Source: an uncultured Flavobacterium sp. | GTDB lineage: Bacteria; Bacteroidota; Bacteroidia; Flavobacteriales; Flavobacteriaceae | Assembly (NCBI GenBank): GCA_946886675.1 | Contig: CAMPIZ010000060.1 | Location: 1-8,404 of the forward strand | Direction of reading: 5' to 3' | DNA length: 8,404 nt | In this document: in pieces, positions 1-6,410 of the stretch | Layout: every line of letters begins with the position of its first letter | How positions within the stretch are numbered: position 1 is the stretch's first letter | Translations under genes and position numbers: made by a program | The notes under the pieces: generated by a model | Databases searched by the model: none | The model's input: only the letters and a program-made list of their open reading frames with translations | Told to the model about the DNA's origin: nothing

Positions 1-43
1 GGTCTATGCTACGGGAACATTCTCCAGCCGAAGAGTATATAAA
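1..43 (+). pseudogene. Possible transposase fragment at window edge
   Basis: Read from base 2 on the plus strand, this gives VYATGTFSSRRVYK, after which the frame runs into the fabV terminator and stops at 77-79. From memory, IS1182-type transposases carry a YATG-x-FSSR-(K/R)-I-(Y/E) stretch near their N-terminus, so this could be a remnant whose other part lies beyond the window. The match is only about 14 residues, so chance is quite possible. Another frame from base 1 stops at 40-42. Nothing else can be said about bases 1-40. Confidence 0.22.
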
Positions 44-77
44 AATAAAAAAGTCCCGCCTAAAATAAACGGGACTT
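41..77 (-). terminator. Intrinsic terminator of fabV
   Basis: Perfect 8-bp inverted repeat AAGTCCCG (51-58) and CGGGACTT (70-77) with an 11-nt AT-rich loop. On the minus strand the second arm runs into a T-rich tract (50 to 41, TTTTATTTTT). It lies 22 nt after the fabV stop. On the plus strand no T-tract follows, so it acts mainly for the minus strand. Confidence 0.9.
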
Positions 78-99
78 AGTATTATAATAATTTAAACTA

Positions 100-1290
100 T
101 TATTTCAGACTTTCAATATTCACAACTTCGTTAGTATCGGCTTTATAGTCTATACCTTCATAATCAAATCCGAACAAATTGTAGAAATCTTTGCGATAAC
201 CTTCAAGATCACCTATTTCGGCAAGATTTTCTGTTGTGGCAGTTTCCCAAAGTTCAGCAACTTTCTGCTGGATATCATCACGCATTTCCCAGTCATCTAC
301 CCTTATTCTTCCTTTTTCATCTACCGGAACATCTCCTCCTTTGTAAAGCCTCTCGGCATAAAGGCGCTGCATCTGCTCTATAGTACCTTCATGTACTCCC
401 TCTTCCTTCATTATCTTGTATAATAACGAAATGTATAACGGGATTACAGGTATTGCAGAGCTTGCCTGTGTTACCAGAGCTTTGTTTACAGAAACATAGG
501 CTTTACCATTTATATCTTTTAAGGTATCTGTAATTTCAAAAGCGGTAGCTTCAAGATGATCTTTAGCACGGCCTATGGTACCTTTACGGTATACCGGCTC
601 TGTAAGTTTTGGTCCAATATAAGAATAAGCAACAGTTAACACACCCGGAGCAAGCGCGCCAGCTTCTTTTAGGGCATCCATCCACATAGCCCAGTCTTCA
701 CCGCCCATTACTGCTACGGTATTTTCTATATCGCCATCCTGGCTTGGCTGTATGCTTACTTCGCTTACTTTACCTGTATGAAAATCAACTGTTTTATTAT
801 TATATACATCACCAATAGGCTTTAACACACTGCGGTGGGTAACGCCTGTTTTAGGGTTTGTCCTTACAGGAGAAGCAAGACTGTAAATTACAAGATCTAC
901 CTGTCCTAAGTCCTGTTTTATAAGGTTTATTGTCTGCTCTTTAATCTCGTTAGAAAAAGCATCTCCGTTAATACTCTTTGCATATAGCCCGGCTTTATGC
1001 GCTTCTTTTTCAAAAGCTGCCGAATTATACCAGCCCGGTGAGGCTGTTTTACCTTCTGAAGGCTCTTTTTCAAAAAACACGCCTATTGTAGCGGCTCCGC
1101 TTCCAAAAGCACTGGTAATTCTTGATGAAAGCCCAAAACCTGTTGAAGCTCCTATTACCAAAACTTTTTTAGCACCGTTTATTGCGCCTTTAGATTTTAC
1201 ATATTCTATCTGGTTTTTTACATTTTGTTCTGCTCCTGCAGGGTGTGCAGTTAAACAAATAAACCCTCTCATTCTTGGTTCTATAATCAT
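100..1290 (-). CDS. fabV: Enoyl-ACP reductase FabV (trans-2-enoyl-CoA reductase family)
   Basis: Cytosolic NADH-dependent enzyme that reduces trans-2-enoyl-ACP (or -CoA) in the last step of each fatty-acid elongation cycle. It has 396 residues, the usual length. The N-terminus MIIEPRMRGFICLTAHP is the family hallmark and fixes the ATG. The dinucleotide-binding loop GASTGFG is at 47-53, with FFEKEP at 72-77, whose acidic residue suits NADH. The catalytic Y-x8-K pair, which sets FabV apart from FabI (Y-x6-K), is Y234 and K243. A TQASSAIPVIPLY stretch follows, as expected in the substrate region. The HPxGC motif of many FabV proteins reads HPAGA here, so Ala20 replaces the Cys. FabV enzymes are generally less sensitive to triclosan than FabI; that is family knowledge, not visible here. 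The gene lies 59 nt after recN, has its own promoter and ends at a terminator. Confidence 0.96.
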   Translation of the reverse strand: MIIEPRMRGFICLTAHPAGAEQNVKNQIEYVKSKGAINGAKKVLVIGASTGFGLSSRITSAFGSGAATIGVFFEKEPSEGKTASPGWYNSAAFEKEAHKAGLYAKSINGDAFSNEIKEQTINLIKQDLGQVDLVIYSLASPVRTNPKTGVTHRSVLKPIGDVYNNKTVDFHTGKVSEVSIQPSQDGDIENTVAVMGGEDWAMWMDALKEAGALAPGVLTVAYSYIGPKLTEPVYRKGTIGRAKDHLEATAFEITDTLKDINGKAYVSVNKALVTQASSAIPVIPLYISLLYKIMKEEGVHEGTIEQMQRLYAERLYKGGDVPVDEKGRIRVDDWEMRDDIQQKVAELWETATTENLAEIGDLEGYRKDFYNLFGFDYEGIDYKADTNEVVNIESLK

Positions 1291-1331
1291 AACCGTATGT
1301 ATTTATGCTTATGTCTATTTATTAATCTTTA

Positions 1332-1361
1332 CAAATATAACCTGTTTTTTCAGTTGAGCAA
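1332..1361 (-). promoter_or_regulatory. Bacteroidetes-type promoter for fabV
   Basis: On the minus strand TTG (1361-1359), a 19-nt spacer, then TATATTTG (1339-1332) match the Bacteroidetes form TTG-N19-TAnnTTTG exactly. The expected start is about 1325, giving a leader near 35 nt. The TTG lies inside the last codons of recN. No hairpin separates recN from fabV, so read-through from recN is also possible. Confidence 0.75.
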
Positions 1362-3002
1362 CGCCCTTGCATGATTAAGGGCAGAGTCTGTAATATCTTT
1401 ACCCGAAAGCATCTCGGCTATCTCCCTTACCCTCTCGTTATCAGACAGGAGTTTAAGTTCTGAAACTGTAGTATCGCCCTGTATGGTTTTAAACACCTTG
1501 TAGTGCTGCGCTCCCTTACCTGCAATTTGCGGAAGGTGTGTTATGGCAAATACCTGCATCCCGCTGCTCATAGCCTTCATGATATCGCCCATTTTATTGG
1601 CAATCTCTCCGGAAACACCAGTGTCTATCTCATCAAAAATAATAGTAGGCAGGTTAGAGTAATTTGCCAGTACTGCCTTTACCGCCAGCATTATCCTTGA
1701 CATTTCCCCTCCCGAAGCTACTTTTTTAAGCAACCCGAAATCGGTACCCTTGTTGGCAGAGAATAGTAAATTTATGTTGTCTTTACCATTAGTATTGTAA
1801 GCCTCACCCAAAATAATATCAAAACGGAAACGGGCATTAGGCATACCCAACTGCTCCAGTATGGTTGTTACTTTATCAGTAAGTACCGGTATTGCTTTTT
1901 CTCTTTGCTCATGCAGTCTTAATGCAGTAGCATCTGTTTCTGCCTTTACTTTTTCGGCTTCTTGGGTAAGCCTTTCTATAGTAGCATCCAGTTCGTCTAC
2001 CATAATAACTTTATTATCCAGCTCCTGCTGAATAGCAAGCAGCTCCTCTACTGTTTCAACCTGATGCTTTTTTTGCAGGGCATATATTGTCTGCAGCTTT
2101 TGGTTTATAAATTCAAGCTGTTCAGGATCATCGGCAAGCTTTTCGGCATCCTGTGCCATTTCATTATTAATATCATCAAATTCTATCAGGAGGCTTGATA
2201 TGCGCTCATGAAAGTCATTATACTGAGAAGATATTCCGCTTATTTTCTGCAGGGCAGATTTAATTTCCTTAAGATTTTGAATCGCGCCTATCTGCTCCTC
2301 ATTGGCTATGGAGAGTGCTTTTGCCAGCGATTCTTTTAAAAACTCAACATTGCTTAGTTTGTCAAGCCCGGCTTCTAGTTCCTGCTGCTCCCCTTCCTTC
2401 AGGTTTGCAGCTATAAGTTCCTCTAAAAGAAAAGCGTTATAATCCTGCTCTTTAGAAATCGATTCCTTTTGCTCCTTGTTCTTTTTAAGGTTTGACAATA
2501 TTTTTTTATACTCCGAAAGTTGCTGCCTGTAAACCAATATCAGCTCTGCATTGCCGGCGATGGCATCAATTATCTGCATTTGGTACTGCTCGTCCGATAG
2601 CTCCCGGGTTTGCTGCTGCGAATGAATATCAATAAGAAAATCGCCCAGTTCCTGAAGTTCCTGAAGGTTTACAGGGCTATCGTTTATAAAAGCCCTTGAT
2701 TTGCCCGACGGCAGTATCTCCCTCCTGATAATGGTAATATCTTCGTAATCAAGATCGTTATCGGTAAAAAAATCTTTAAGGCTATAGTTCTTTATATCAA
2801 AATGTGCTTCTACCACACATTTCTGTTCTTTATCCTTAAGCGAAGTGAGATCGGCACGCTTACCCAAAACAAGGCCTAGCGCACCCAGTATTATAGATTT
2901 TCCCGCACCTGTTTCACCGGTTATAACCGAAAGGCCCTGAGAAAACTCTATATCGAGGTGCTCTATAAGAGCAAAATTTTTAATGGATAGTGATTGTAGC
3001 AT
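1350..3002 (-). CDS. recN: DNA repair protein RecN (SMC-like ATPase)
   Basis: Cytosolic SMC-like ATPase of double-strand break repair by recombination. It has 550 residues, the usual size. The N-terminal half domain has MLQSLSIKNFALIE and a Walker A GETGAGKS at 29-36. The middle (about 150-370) is rich in Glu, Lys, Gln and Leu and looks like the antiparallel coiled coil. The C-terminal half domain has the ABC signature SGGEMSR at 430-436, Walker B TIIFDEID with D457 and E458, and the switch His in ITH at 489. An in-frame TTG ten codons upstream (3032) would extend the protein, but it lies inside the recN -7 box, so it should not be in mRNA made from that promoter. The ATG at 3002 also starts at the usual RecN N-terminus. 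No Shine-Dalgarno is visible. Last gene of the bamD-rpoZ-coaBC-DUF4835-recN run. Confidence 0.96.
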   Translation of the reverse strand: MLQSLSIKNFALIEHLDIEFSQGLSVITGETGAGKSIILGALGLVLGKRADLTSLKDKEQKCVVEAHFDIKNYSLKDFFTDNDLDYEDITIIRREILPSGKSRAFINDSPVNLQELQELGDFLIDIHSQQQTRELSDEQYQMQIIDAIAGNAELILVYRQQLSEYKKILSNLKKNKEQKESISKEQDYNAFLLEELIAANLKEGEQQELEAGLDKLSNVEFLKESLAKALSIANEEQIGAIQNLKEIKSALQKISGISSQYNDFHERISSLLIEFDDINNEMAQDAEKLADDPEQLEFINQKLQTIYALQKKHQVETVEELLAIQQELDNKVIMVDELDATIERLTQEAEKVKAETDATALRLHEQREKAIPVLTDKVTTILEQLGMPNARFRFDIILGEAYNTNGKDNINLLFSANKGTDFGLLKKVASGGEMSRIMLAVKAVLANYSNLPTIIFDEIDTGVSGEIANKMGDIMKAMSSGMQVFAITHLPQIAGKGAQHYKVFKTIQGDTTVSELKLLSDNERVREIAEMLSGKDITDSALNHARALLN

Positions 3003-3015
3003 ATTAAACGGTGGC

Positions 3016-3031
3016 TGTGTTTGCTGACACA
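3016..3031. promoter_or_regulatory. Palindrome at recN start, possible operator
   Basis: TGTGT (3016-3020) and ACACA (3027-3031) are perfect inverted arms around a 6-nt spacer. The same bases read CTGT-N8-ACAC (3015-3030), one base from the enterobacterial LexA box CTGT-N8-ACAG. The site overlaps the end of the recN -7 box and the expected transcription start, where a repressor would block initiation. A 5-bp-arm palindrome can occur by chance, and LexA sites of Bacteroidetes need not resemble those of Escherichia coli. Confidence 0.35.
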
Positions 3032-3037
3032 AAGTTA
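3030..3037 (-). promoter_or_regulatory. Candidate -7 box of a recN promoter
   Basis: TAACTTTG on the minus strand matches TAnnTTTG and sits directly after the TAG stop of the DUF4835 gene (3038-3040), giving a leader of about 20 nt to the recN ATG. No TTG is found at the usual spacing upstream, so the promoter may be weak or need an activator. Confidence 0.5.
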
Positions 3038-3922
3038 CTATTTAATATTGCTCCATTTAGCAGAATTCATTGGAGAAATCCTGTTTAGTGTGTCTACAAG
3101 GTTTGCTAAGCTCACCATAGGCCCTCCTGAGAAAATGGAAACAATTTCATCTGACTTGGCATCAAAAAACACCCTGGTTAAAAATGCATTAGGCCTTGCC
3201 CTGTTTACCTTGGCAAGCGTATTAATGGCTGCCATAACTTTTTCTTTTCCGCCTTTAGGATTCTCTGCCATTGTATCCAGTGCACCAAAATGATAATCAT
3301 AAAGTGCCTGCCTGTAATCGCTGAAAGTATTGGAAAGCATATCGTTTACAAAGAAAAAACGGTTTTGGTTGCCATCCTGCTGGCTCCATCCTTTGTAACC
3401 GCTTTGCTGTGCTGCAGATACTATGCTTTGCGCATTTTCATAATAAGATGTACCTCCTTCTGGTGAAAATGAGTCGCCATCCATACCTATTATCATATTA
3501 GCATAGAATGAAACTACCGCCACAAGGTTTGAATCAAAAGTATTAGGATTGTATACTAAAGGCTCATATTCGTTATATCTGAAACTGAAATCTTTGTCGT
3601 TAAAATTCAGCACAGGCGAAAGATAAGTAGAATTGTATACCACACGGGAGGACTGAACCTGTAATGAGGCACTGAAGTTATTAGAGTCAAACCCCGTTAC
3701 ATTGATAACAAAAGCGCAGTCTATCCTTTCGTTTCTCTTAAAGTCTTTACTGCCAAAACGGGTGTTGTTCATAAAATCATTAAGCGAGGTTTCCAGTATT
3801 TTAAATATCTGCGGATTTGCATCCGTAACCATGCTGTAATTTATTTTTACTGTACAGTTAAGCTCCTGCCCGGTAACCGAAAAGGAAAATAACATAAGCA
3901 GTAATCCTAACCATTTATACAT
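3038..3922 (-). CDS. DUF4835 family secreted protein, function unknown
   Basis: A 294-residue protein of a family I recognise as DUF4835, found in Bacteroidetes; no function is known to me. Residues 1-19 ([19 protein letters not shown]) form a clear signal peptide with likely cleavage near the Gly-Gln; there is no lipobox, so it should be periplasmic or further exported. Only two cysteines occur, C23 just after cleavage and C69, which could form a disulfide. A GMDGDSFSPEGG stretch at 146-157 is the most motif-like part and fits my memory of conserved positions in the family. The start overlaps the coaBC stop by 8 nt, so translation is probably coupled. It ends in TAG, directly followed by the recN -7 box. 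Its constant place between coaBC and recN, in an operon led by bamD, hints at an envelope role, but that is inference. Confidence 0.88.
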   Translation of the reverse strand: MYKWLGLLLMLFSFSVTGQELNCTVKINYSMVTDANPQIFKILETSLNDFMNNTRFGSKDFKRNERIDCAFVINVTGFDSNNFSASLQVQSSRVVYNSTYLSPVLNFNDKDFSFRYNEYEPLVYNPNTFDSNLVAVVSFYANMIIGMDGDSFSPEGGTSYYENAQSIVSAAQQSGYKGWSQQDGNQNRFFFVNDMLSNTFSDYRQALYDYHFGALDTMAENPKGGKEKVMAAINTLAKVNRARPNAFLTRVFFDAKSDEIVSIFSGGPMVSLANLVDTLNRISPMNSAKWSNIK

Positions 3923-5126
3923 TGTACCGCGTTTTTATCCTGTTAATAATATCCTGAGCTACCTGCTCTTTTGGTTTTAACTCCTGTGGATCTATATTGA
4001 AATCCCTGTCTATAAAAGTAACCTTATTTGTGGCTTTGCCAAAACCGGCACCTTCATCATTAAGGGAATTTAAAACAATCAAATCTAAGTTTTTTTTCTT
4101 AATTTTCTGCTTTGCATGCTCAATTTCATTTTCGGTTTCTAAGGCAAAGCCCACCAGAAACTGATATTTTTTGCGCTCACCCAGCGAAGCAAGTATATCT
4201 TTTGTTTTTTCCAGCTCAAGCATCAGGTTTTCATCATTCTTTTTAATCTTCTGGCTTGCTACTGTTTTAGGCCTGTAATCTGCAACTGCGGCAGCAGCTA
4301 TGGCTGCATCCACACCATCAAAGTATTCATGGCAGGCATCATACATATCCTGGCAGGATATAACCGGCACCACTTTTATATTTTCATGTTTAACTTTAAG
4401 GTGCGTAGGGCCTGCAACAAGTATTACTTCGGCACCGCTCTCTGCAGCAGCTTCCGCTATATCAAAACCCATCTTGCCGGAAGAATGGTTACCTATAAAA
4501 CGCACAGGGTCTATAGCTTCGTATGTAGGCCCGGCTGTAACCAGTATTTTTTTTCCGCGAAGCGGCAGCTTACTTTCAAGGTCTTTTTCTATAAAAGCCA
4601 CAATATTCTCAGGCTCCGCCATACGCCCTTCGCCAGAAAGTCCGCTGGCAAGCTCACCGCTTTCGGCAGGAATCATTATGTTGCCAAAATCCTGCAGTGC
4701 CTTAAAGCTGGCAAGTGTAGAAGGATGTTTATACATATCCAGATCCATTGCCGGGGCAAAGTAAACCGGACATTTTGCCGATAAATAAGTAGCTGTTAAA
4801 AGATTGTCTGTATTACCCGTAACCATTTTAGACATGGTATTGGCAGTTGCCGGGGCAATAATAAAAAGGTCGGCCCAAAGGCCAAGTTCCACATGGTTAT
4901 TCCATACGGCATTTTCATCTTCTTCATTAAAAAAGGAAGAATGAACCGGATTTTTAGATAATGTGGAAAGTGTAAGAGGAGTAATGAAATCTTTAGAAGC
5001 AGGCGTCATGACAACGCGTACATCGGCGCCTGCTTTTATAAGTAGCCTTACCAGTGATGCTGTTTTATATGCGGCAATCCCTCCGGAAATTCCCAGCAGT
5101 ATTTTTTTTCCGCGTAAAACAGACAT
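3915..5126 (-). CDS. coaBC: CoaBC: phosphopantothenoylcysteine decarboxylase / phosphopantothenate-cysteine ligase
   Basis: Bifunctional cytosolic enzyme of coenzyme A synthesis. The C-terminal CoaB half joins cysteine to 4'-phosphopantothenate using CTP, and the N-terminal FMN-dependent CoaC half decarboxylates the product. It has 403 residues, the normal size. CoaC (1 to about 185) has [10 protein letters not shown] at 12-21 and the catalytic His at 78 in [12 protein letters not shown]. The PAMN motif reads PAMD (D128), and the Cys of the substrate flap (C158 in E. coli) aligns with S161 in [12 protein letters not shown] recall these changes from other Bacteroidetes, so they are probably a lineage trait rather than loss of function. 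CoaB (from about 190) has [24 protein letters not shown] with N213, AAVADYRP at 279-286 and the KIKK lysines at 293-296. It starts 6 nt after rpoZ and overlaps the next gene by 8 nt. Confidence 0.96.
   Translation of the reverse strand: MSVLRGKKILLGISGGIAAYKTASLVRLLIKAGADVRVVMTPASKDFITPLTLSTLSKNPVHSSFFNEEDENAVWNNHVELGLWADLFIIAPATANTMSKMVTGNTDNLLTATYLSAKCPVYFAPAMDLDMYKHPSTLASFKALQDFGNIMIPAESGELASGLSGEGRMAEPENIVAFIEKDLESKLPLRGKKILVTAGPTYEAIDPVRFIGNHSSGKMGFDIAEAAAESGAEVILVAGPTHLKVKHENIKVVPVISCQDMYDACHEYFDGVDAAIAAAAVADYRPKTVASQKIKKNDENLMLELEKTKDILASLGERKKYQFLVGFALETENEIEHAKQKIKKKNLDLIVLNSLNDEGAGFGKATNKVTFIDRDFNIDPQELKPKEQVAQDIINRIKTRYNV
4542..4559. repeat. 18-bp direct repeat, copy at start of CoaB domain
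   Basis: CAGTATTTTTTTTCCGCG on the plus strand, identical to 5097-5114. On the coding strand it encodes RGKKIL (190-195 of CoaBC) with an A8 run. The copies are 555 bp apart, exactly 185 codons, so they share a reading frame. Confidence 0.9.
5097..5114. repeat. 18-bp direct repeat, copy at start of CoaC domain
   Basis: Identical to 4542-4559. It encodes RGKKIL at residues 5-10 of CoaBC, again through an A8 run. Both domains open with a similar Rossmann-type first strand, so similar peptides are expected, but identical codons at all six positions are not required. Confidence 0.9.
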
Positions 5127-5132
5127 GGCAGA

Positions 5133-5447
5133 TTATTTAGATTCCCTGTAAGCAATTTTTTCTTCCAGCCATTCCTGTACAGCAAGTGCATGTGGCTTAG
5201 GAAGCTTCTCATAAAATTTAGACACTTCTATCTGCTCTTTGTTCTCAAAGATTTCCTCAAGACTGTCATTATAAGTAGCAAACTCCTCAAGCTTCTCGAT
5301 CAGCTCCTTTTTAATCTCAGTGTTGATCTGGTTTGCTCTCTTAGCCATAATAGTAATAGCTTCGTAGATGTTACCTGTAGGCTCTTCTATCTTGCTCTTG
5401 TTGTAGGTAACCGTGTTTACGGGAGCAGTTGTCTTCTTTAAATCCAT
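5133..5447 (-). CDS. rpoZ: DNA-directed RNA polymerase subunit omega (Bacteroidetes type)
   Basis: Small subunit (104 residues) that binds the beta' subunit and helps RNA polymerase assembly. The recognisable omega/Rpb6 core is NIYEAITIMAKRANQIN (26-42), where AKRANQIN matches the family's A-x-RA-x-QI motif. The rest (43-104) is Glu- and Lys-rich, helical in character and unlike the E. coli subunit, but as I recall it from Bacteroidetes omega proteins. The ATG at 5447 is preferred over the adjoining in-frame GTG at 5450, because MDLKKT is the usual beginning. It starts 9 nt after the bamD stop and ends 6 nt before coaBC, so all three are surely cotranscribed. The link of omega with coaBC is also seen in other phyla. 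The assignment rests on the short core motif and on the neighbours. Confidence 0.88.
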   Translation of the reverse strand: MDLKKTTAPVNTVTYNKSKIEEPTGNIYEAITIMAKRANQINTEIKKELIEKLEEFATYNDSLEEIFENKEQIEVSKFYEKLPKPHALAVQEWLEEKIAYRESK

Positions 5448-5456
5448 CACTCGTTC

Positions 5457-6263
5457 TTATTTAGAAAATTTTTGTAATTGTGTATCAATTTCCGCAACCA
5501 TCTGGTCTGCCTGCTCCTTGTATTTAGTATCAGGCCTGAATTTTACCAGCGCTTTGTAATTTGCTTTTGCATTCTCCAGCCTTTCCTGCATTTTGCTGGC
5601 AATACTGTTTACCGCAAACTTATAGGAAGCATCAAACTTGTAGAACAGGGCATCTTCTTTAAGAGATGTACCCGGAAAATCGATAAGAAAATTATCAAAC
5701 GTTTTTATTGCCGCAGTATAATCGCCAAAAAAGTCGGCTGTCTTATGGTACTGCATAGCTATTTCAAATGCTTTTTTCTCCAGTTTTTCCCTTAGTTCCT
5801 TAACAAGCAGGTTAGCTTCTGCCATATATTCAGATTCAGGATACTTGTTAATGAACTCCTGAAGCTGGTCTATAGCCCTGTAGGTATCAGTCTGGTCTTT
5901 GCTGTAAACCGGCGAGAGTTGATAGTAGCATTTAGCACCAAGAAAAAATGCTTCTTCTGCCTTCTCGCTTCTTGGATAACCGGCAACAAAGTTTTCAAAC
6001 TCATAACCTGCATTATAATACTGCTTTTCAAAATAAAGCGATTTTGCATAAATGTAAAACAGCTTTTCGGCAGATGGTTTTCCCTTCATTGCAGACCTCA
6101 TCTGCTCTGCCAGCCTTATTACTTTTGAATACTTTTCCTGTTCGTAAAGTTTTACCGCAACATCATACTTTGTTTTTACGTCATCAGACTTAAGAGCCTT
6201 TTGATATTCGTTACACGAAGAAAATAATACTGCCAGTAAAAGTATATAAAAGTATCTGCTCAT
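5457..6263 (-). CDS. bamD: Outer membrane protein assembly factor BamD (lipoprotein)
   Basis: Lipoprotein of the Bam complex, which inserts beta-barrel proteins into the outer membrane; it sits on the periplasmic face and contacts BamA. It has 268 residues. The signal MSRYFYILLLAVLFSSC ends in a lipobox with lipidated Cys at 17. The rest is built of TPR-like helical pairs, recognisable from the repeated 'F...YP.SE..AEA' pattern: about 32-60, 66-100 (YP at 96-97), 105-150 (YP at 141-142), 165-200 (FP at 196-197) and 205-255. The ATG at 6263 gives the proper signal peptide. It is the first gene of the five-gene run and is preceded by a good promoter, a leader hairpin and an A-rich stretch without Shine-Dalgarno. 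Other TPR lipoproteins could look similar, but length, lipobox and the rpoZ-coaBC neighbourhood favour BamD. Confidence 0.92.
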   Translation of the reverse strand: MSRYFYILLLAVLFSSCNEYQKALKSDDVKTKYDVAVKLYEQEKYSKVIRLAEQMRSAMKGKPSAEKLFYIYAKSLYFEKQYYNAGYEFENFVAGYPRSEKAEEAFFLGAKCYYQLSPVYSKDQTDTYRAIDQLQEFINKYPESEYMAEANLLVKELREKLEKKAFEIAMQYHKTADFFGDYTAAIKTFDNFLIDFPGTSLKEDALFYKFDASYKFAVNSIASKMQERLENAKANYKALVKFRPDTKYKEQADQMVAEIDTQLQKFSK

Positions 6264-6277
6264 ATTTTGTTTTTTAT

Positions 6278-6302
6278 GCTTTCGCGCAGGCGCTCTGAAA
6301 GC
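6278..6302 (-). promoter_or_regulatory. Hairpin at the 5' end of the bamD operon mRNA
   Basis: Inverted arms GCTTTC (6278-6283) and GAAAGC (6297-6302) enclose a second GC-rich stem, GCG (6284-6286) with CGC (6291-6293), closed by a 4-nt loop; three bases (6294-6296) bulge on one side. The expected transcription start is near 6300-6303, so the mRNA would begin with this hairpin, followed by an A-rich single-stranded stretch up to the bamD ATG. It may protect the 5' end or help ribosome access. Confidence 0.5.
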
Positions 6303-6307
6303 AACTG

Positions 6308-6336
6308 CAAATTTAGTTAATAATTATTATATTCAA
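6308..6336 (-). promoter_or_regulatory. Bacteroidetes-type promoter for the bamD operon
   Basis: On the minus strand TTG (6336-6334), an 18-nt spacer, then TAAATTTG (6315-6308) fit TTG-N19-TAnnTTTG closely. The spacer is nearly all A and T. It lies 27 nt after the end of the ferritin terminator, so it begins a separate unit running through bamD, rpoZ, coaBC, DUF4835 and probably recN. Confidence 0.75.
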
Positions 6337-6362
6337 AATCTTTTTTTTACGGCCTGTATTGC

Positions 6363-6387
6363 AAAAAAAAGATGCCCGAAGGCATCT
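6363..6387 (-). terminator. Intrinsic terminator of the ferritin unit
   Basis: On the minus strand AGATGCC-TTCG-GGCATCT is followed by seven more T (6369-6363). The 7-bp stem with a C(UUCG)G tetraloop is especially stable. It lies 23 nt after the ferritin stop and separates this unit from the bamD operon. Confidence 0.93.
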
Positions 6388-6410
6388 CTTAAAACTGTAT
6401 TTACAATGTT

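Noticed and set aside
3003..3032. Longer RecN starting at a TTG (560 residues)
   Set aside because: The TTG is inside the -7 box of the recN promoter, and the extra ten residues do not belong to the RecN N-terminus.
4300..4784. Two long plus-strand open frames (154 and 151 residues)
   Set aside because: Both lie opposite coaBC, whose motifs are clear in its own frame. Their translations show no family resemblance and they lack promoters; they follow from coding-strand composition.
6264..6410. Small gene or RNA between ferritin and bamD
   Set aside because: The gap is fully explained by a terminator, a promoter and a short leader; no open frame or further structure is seen.
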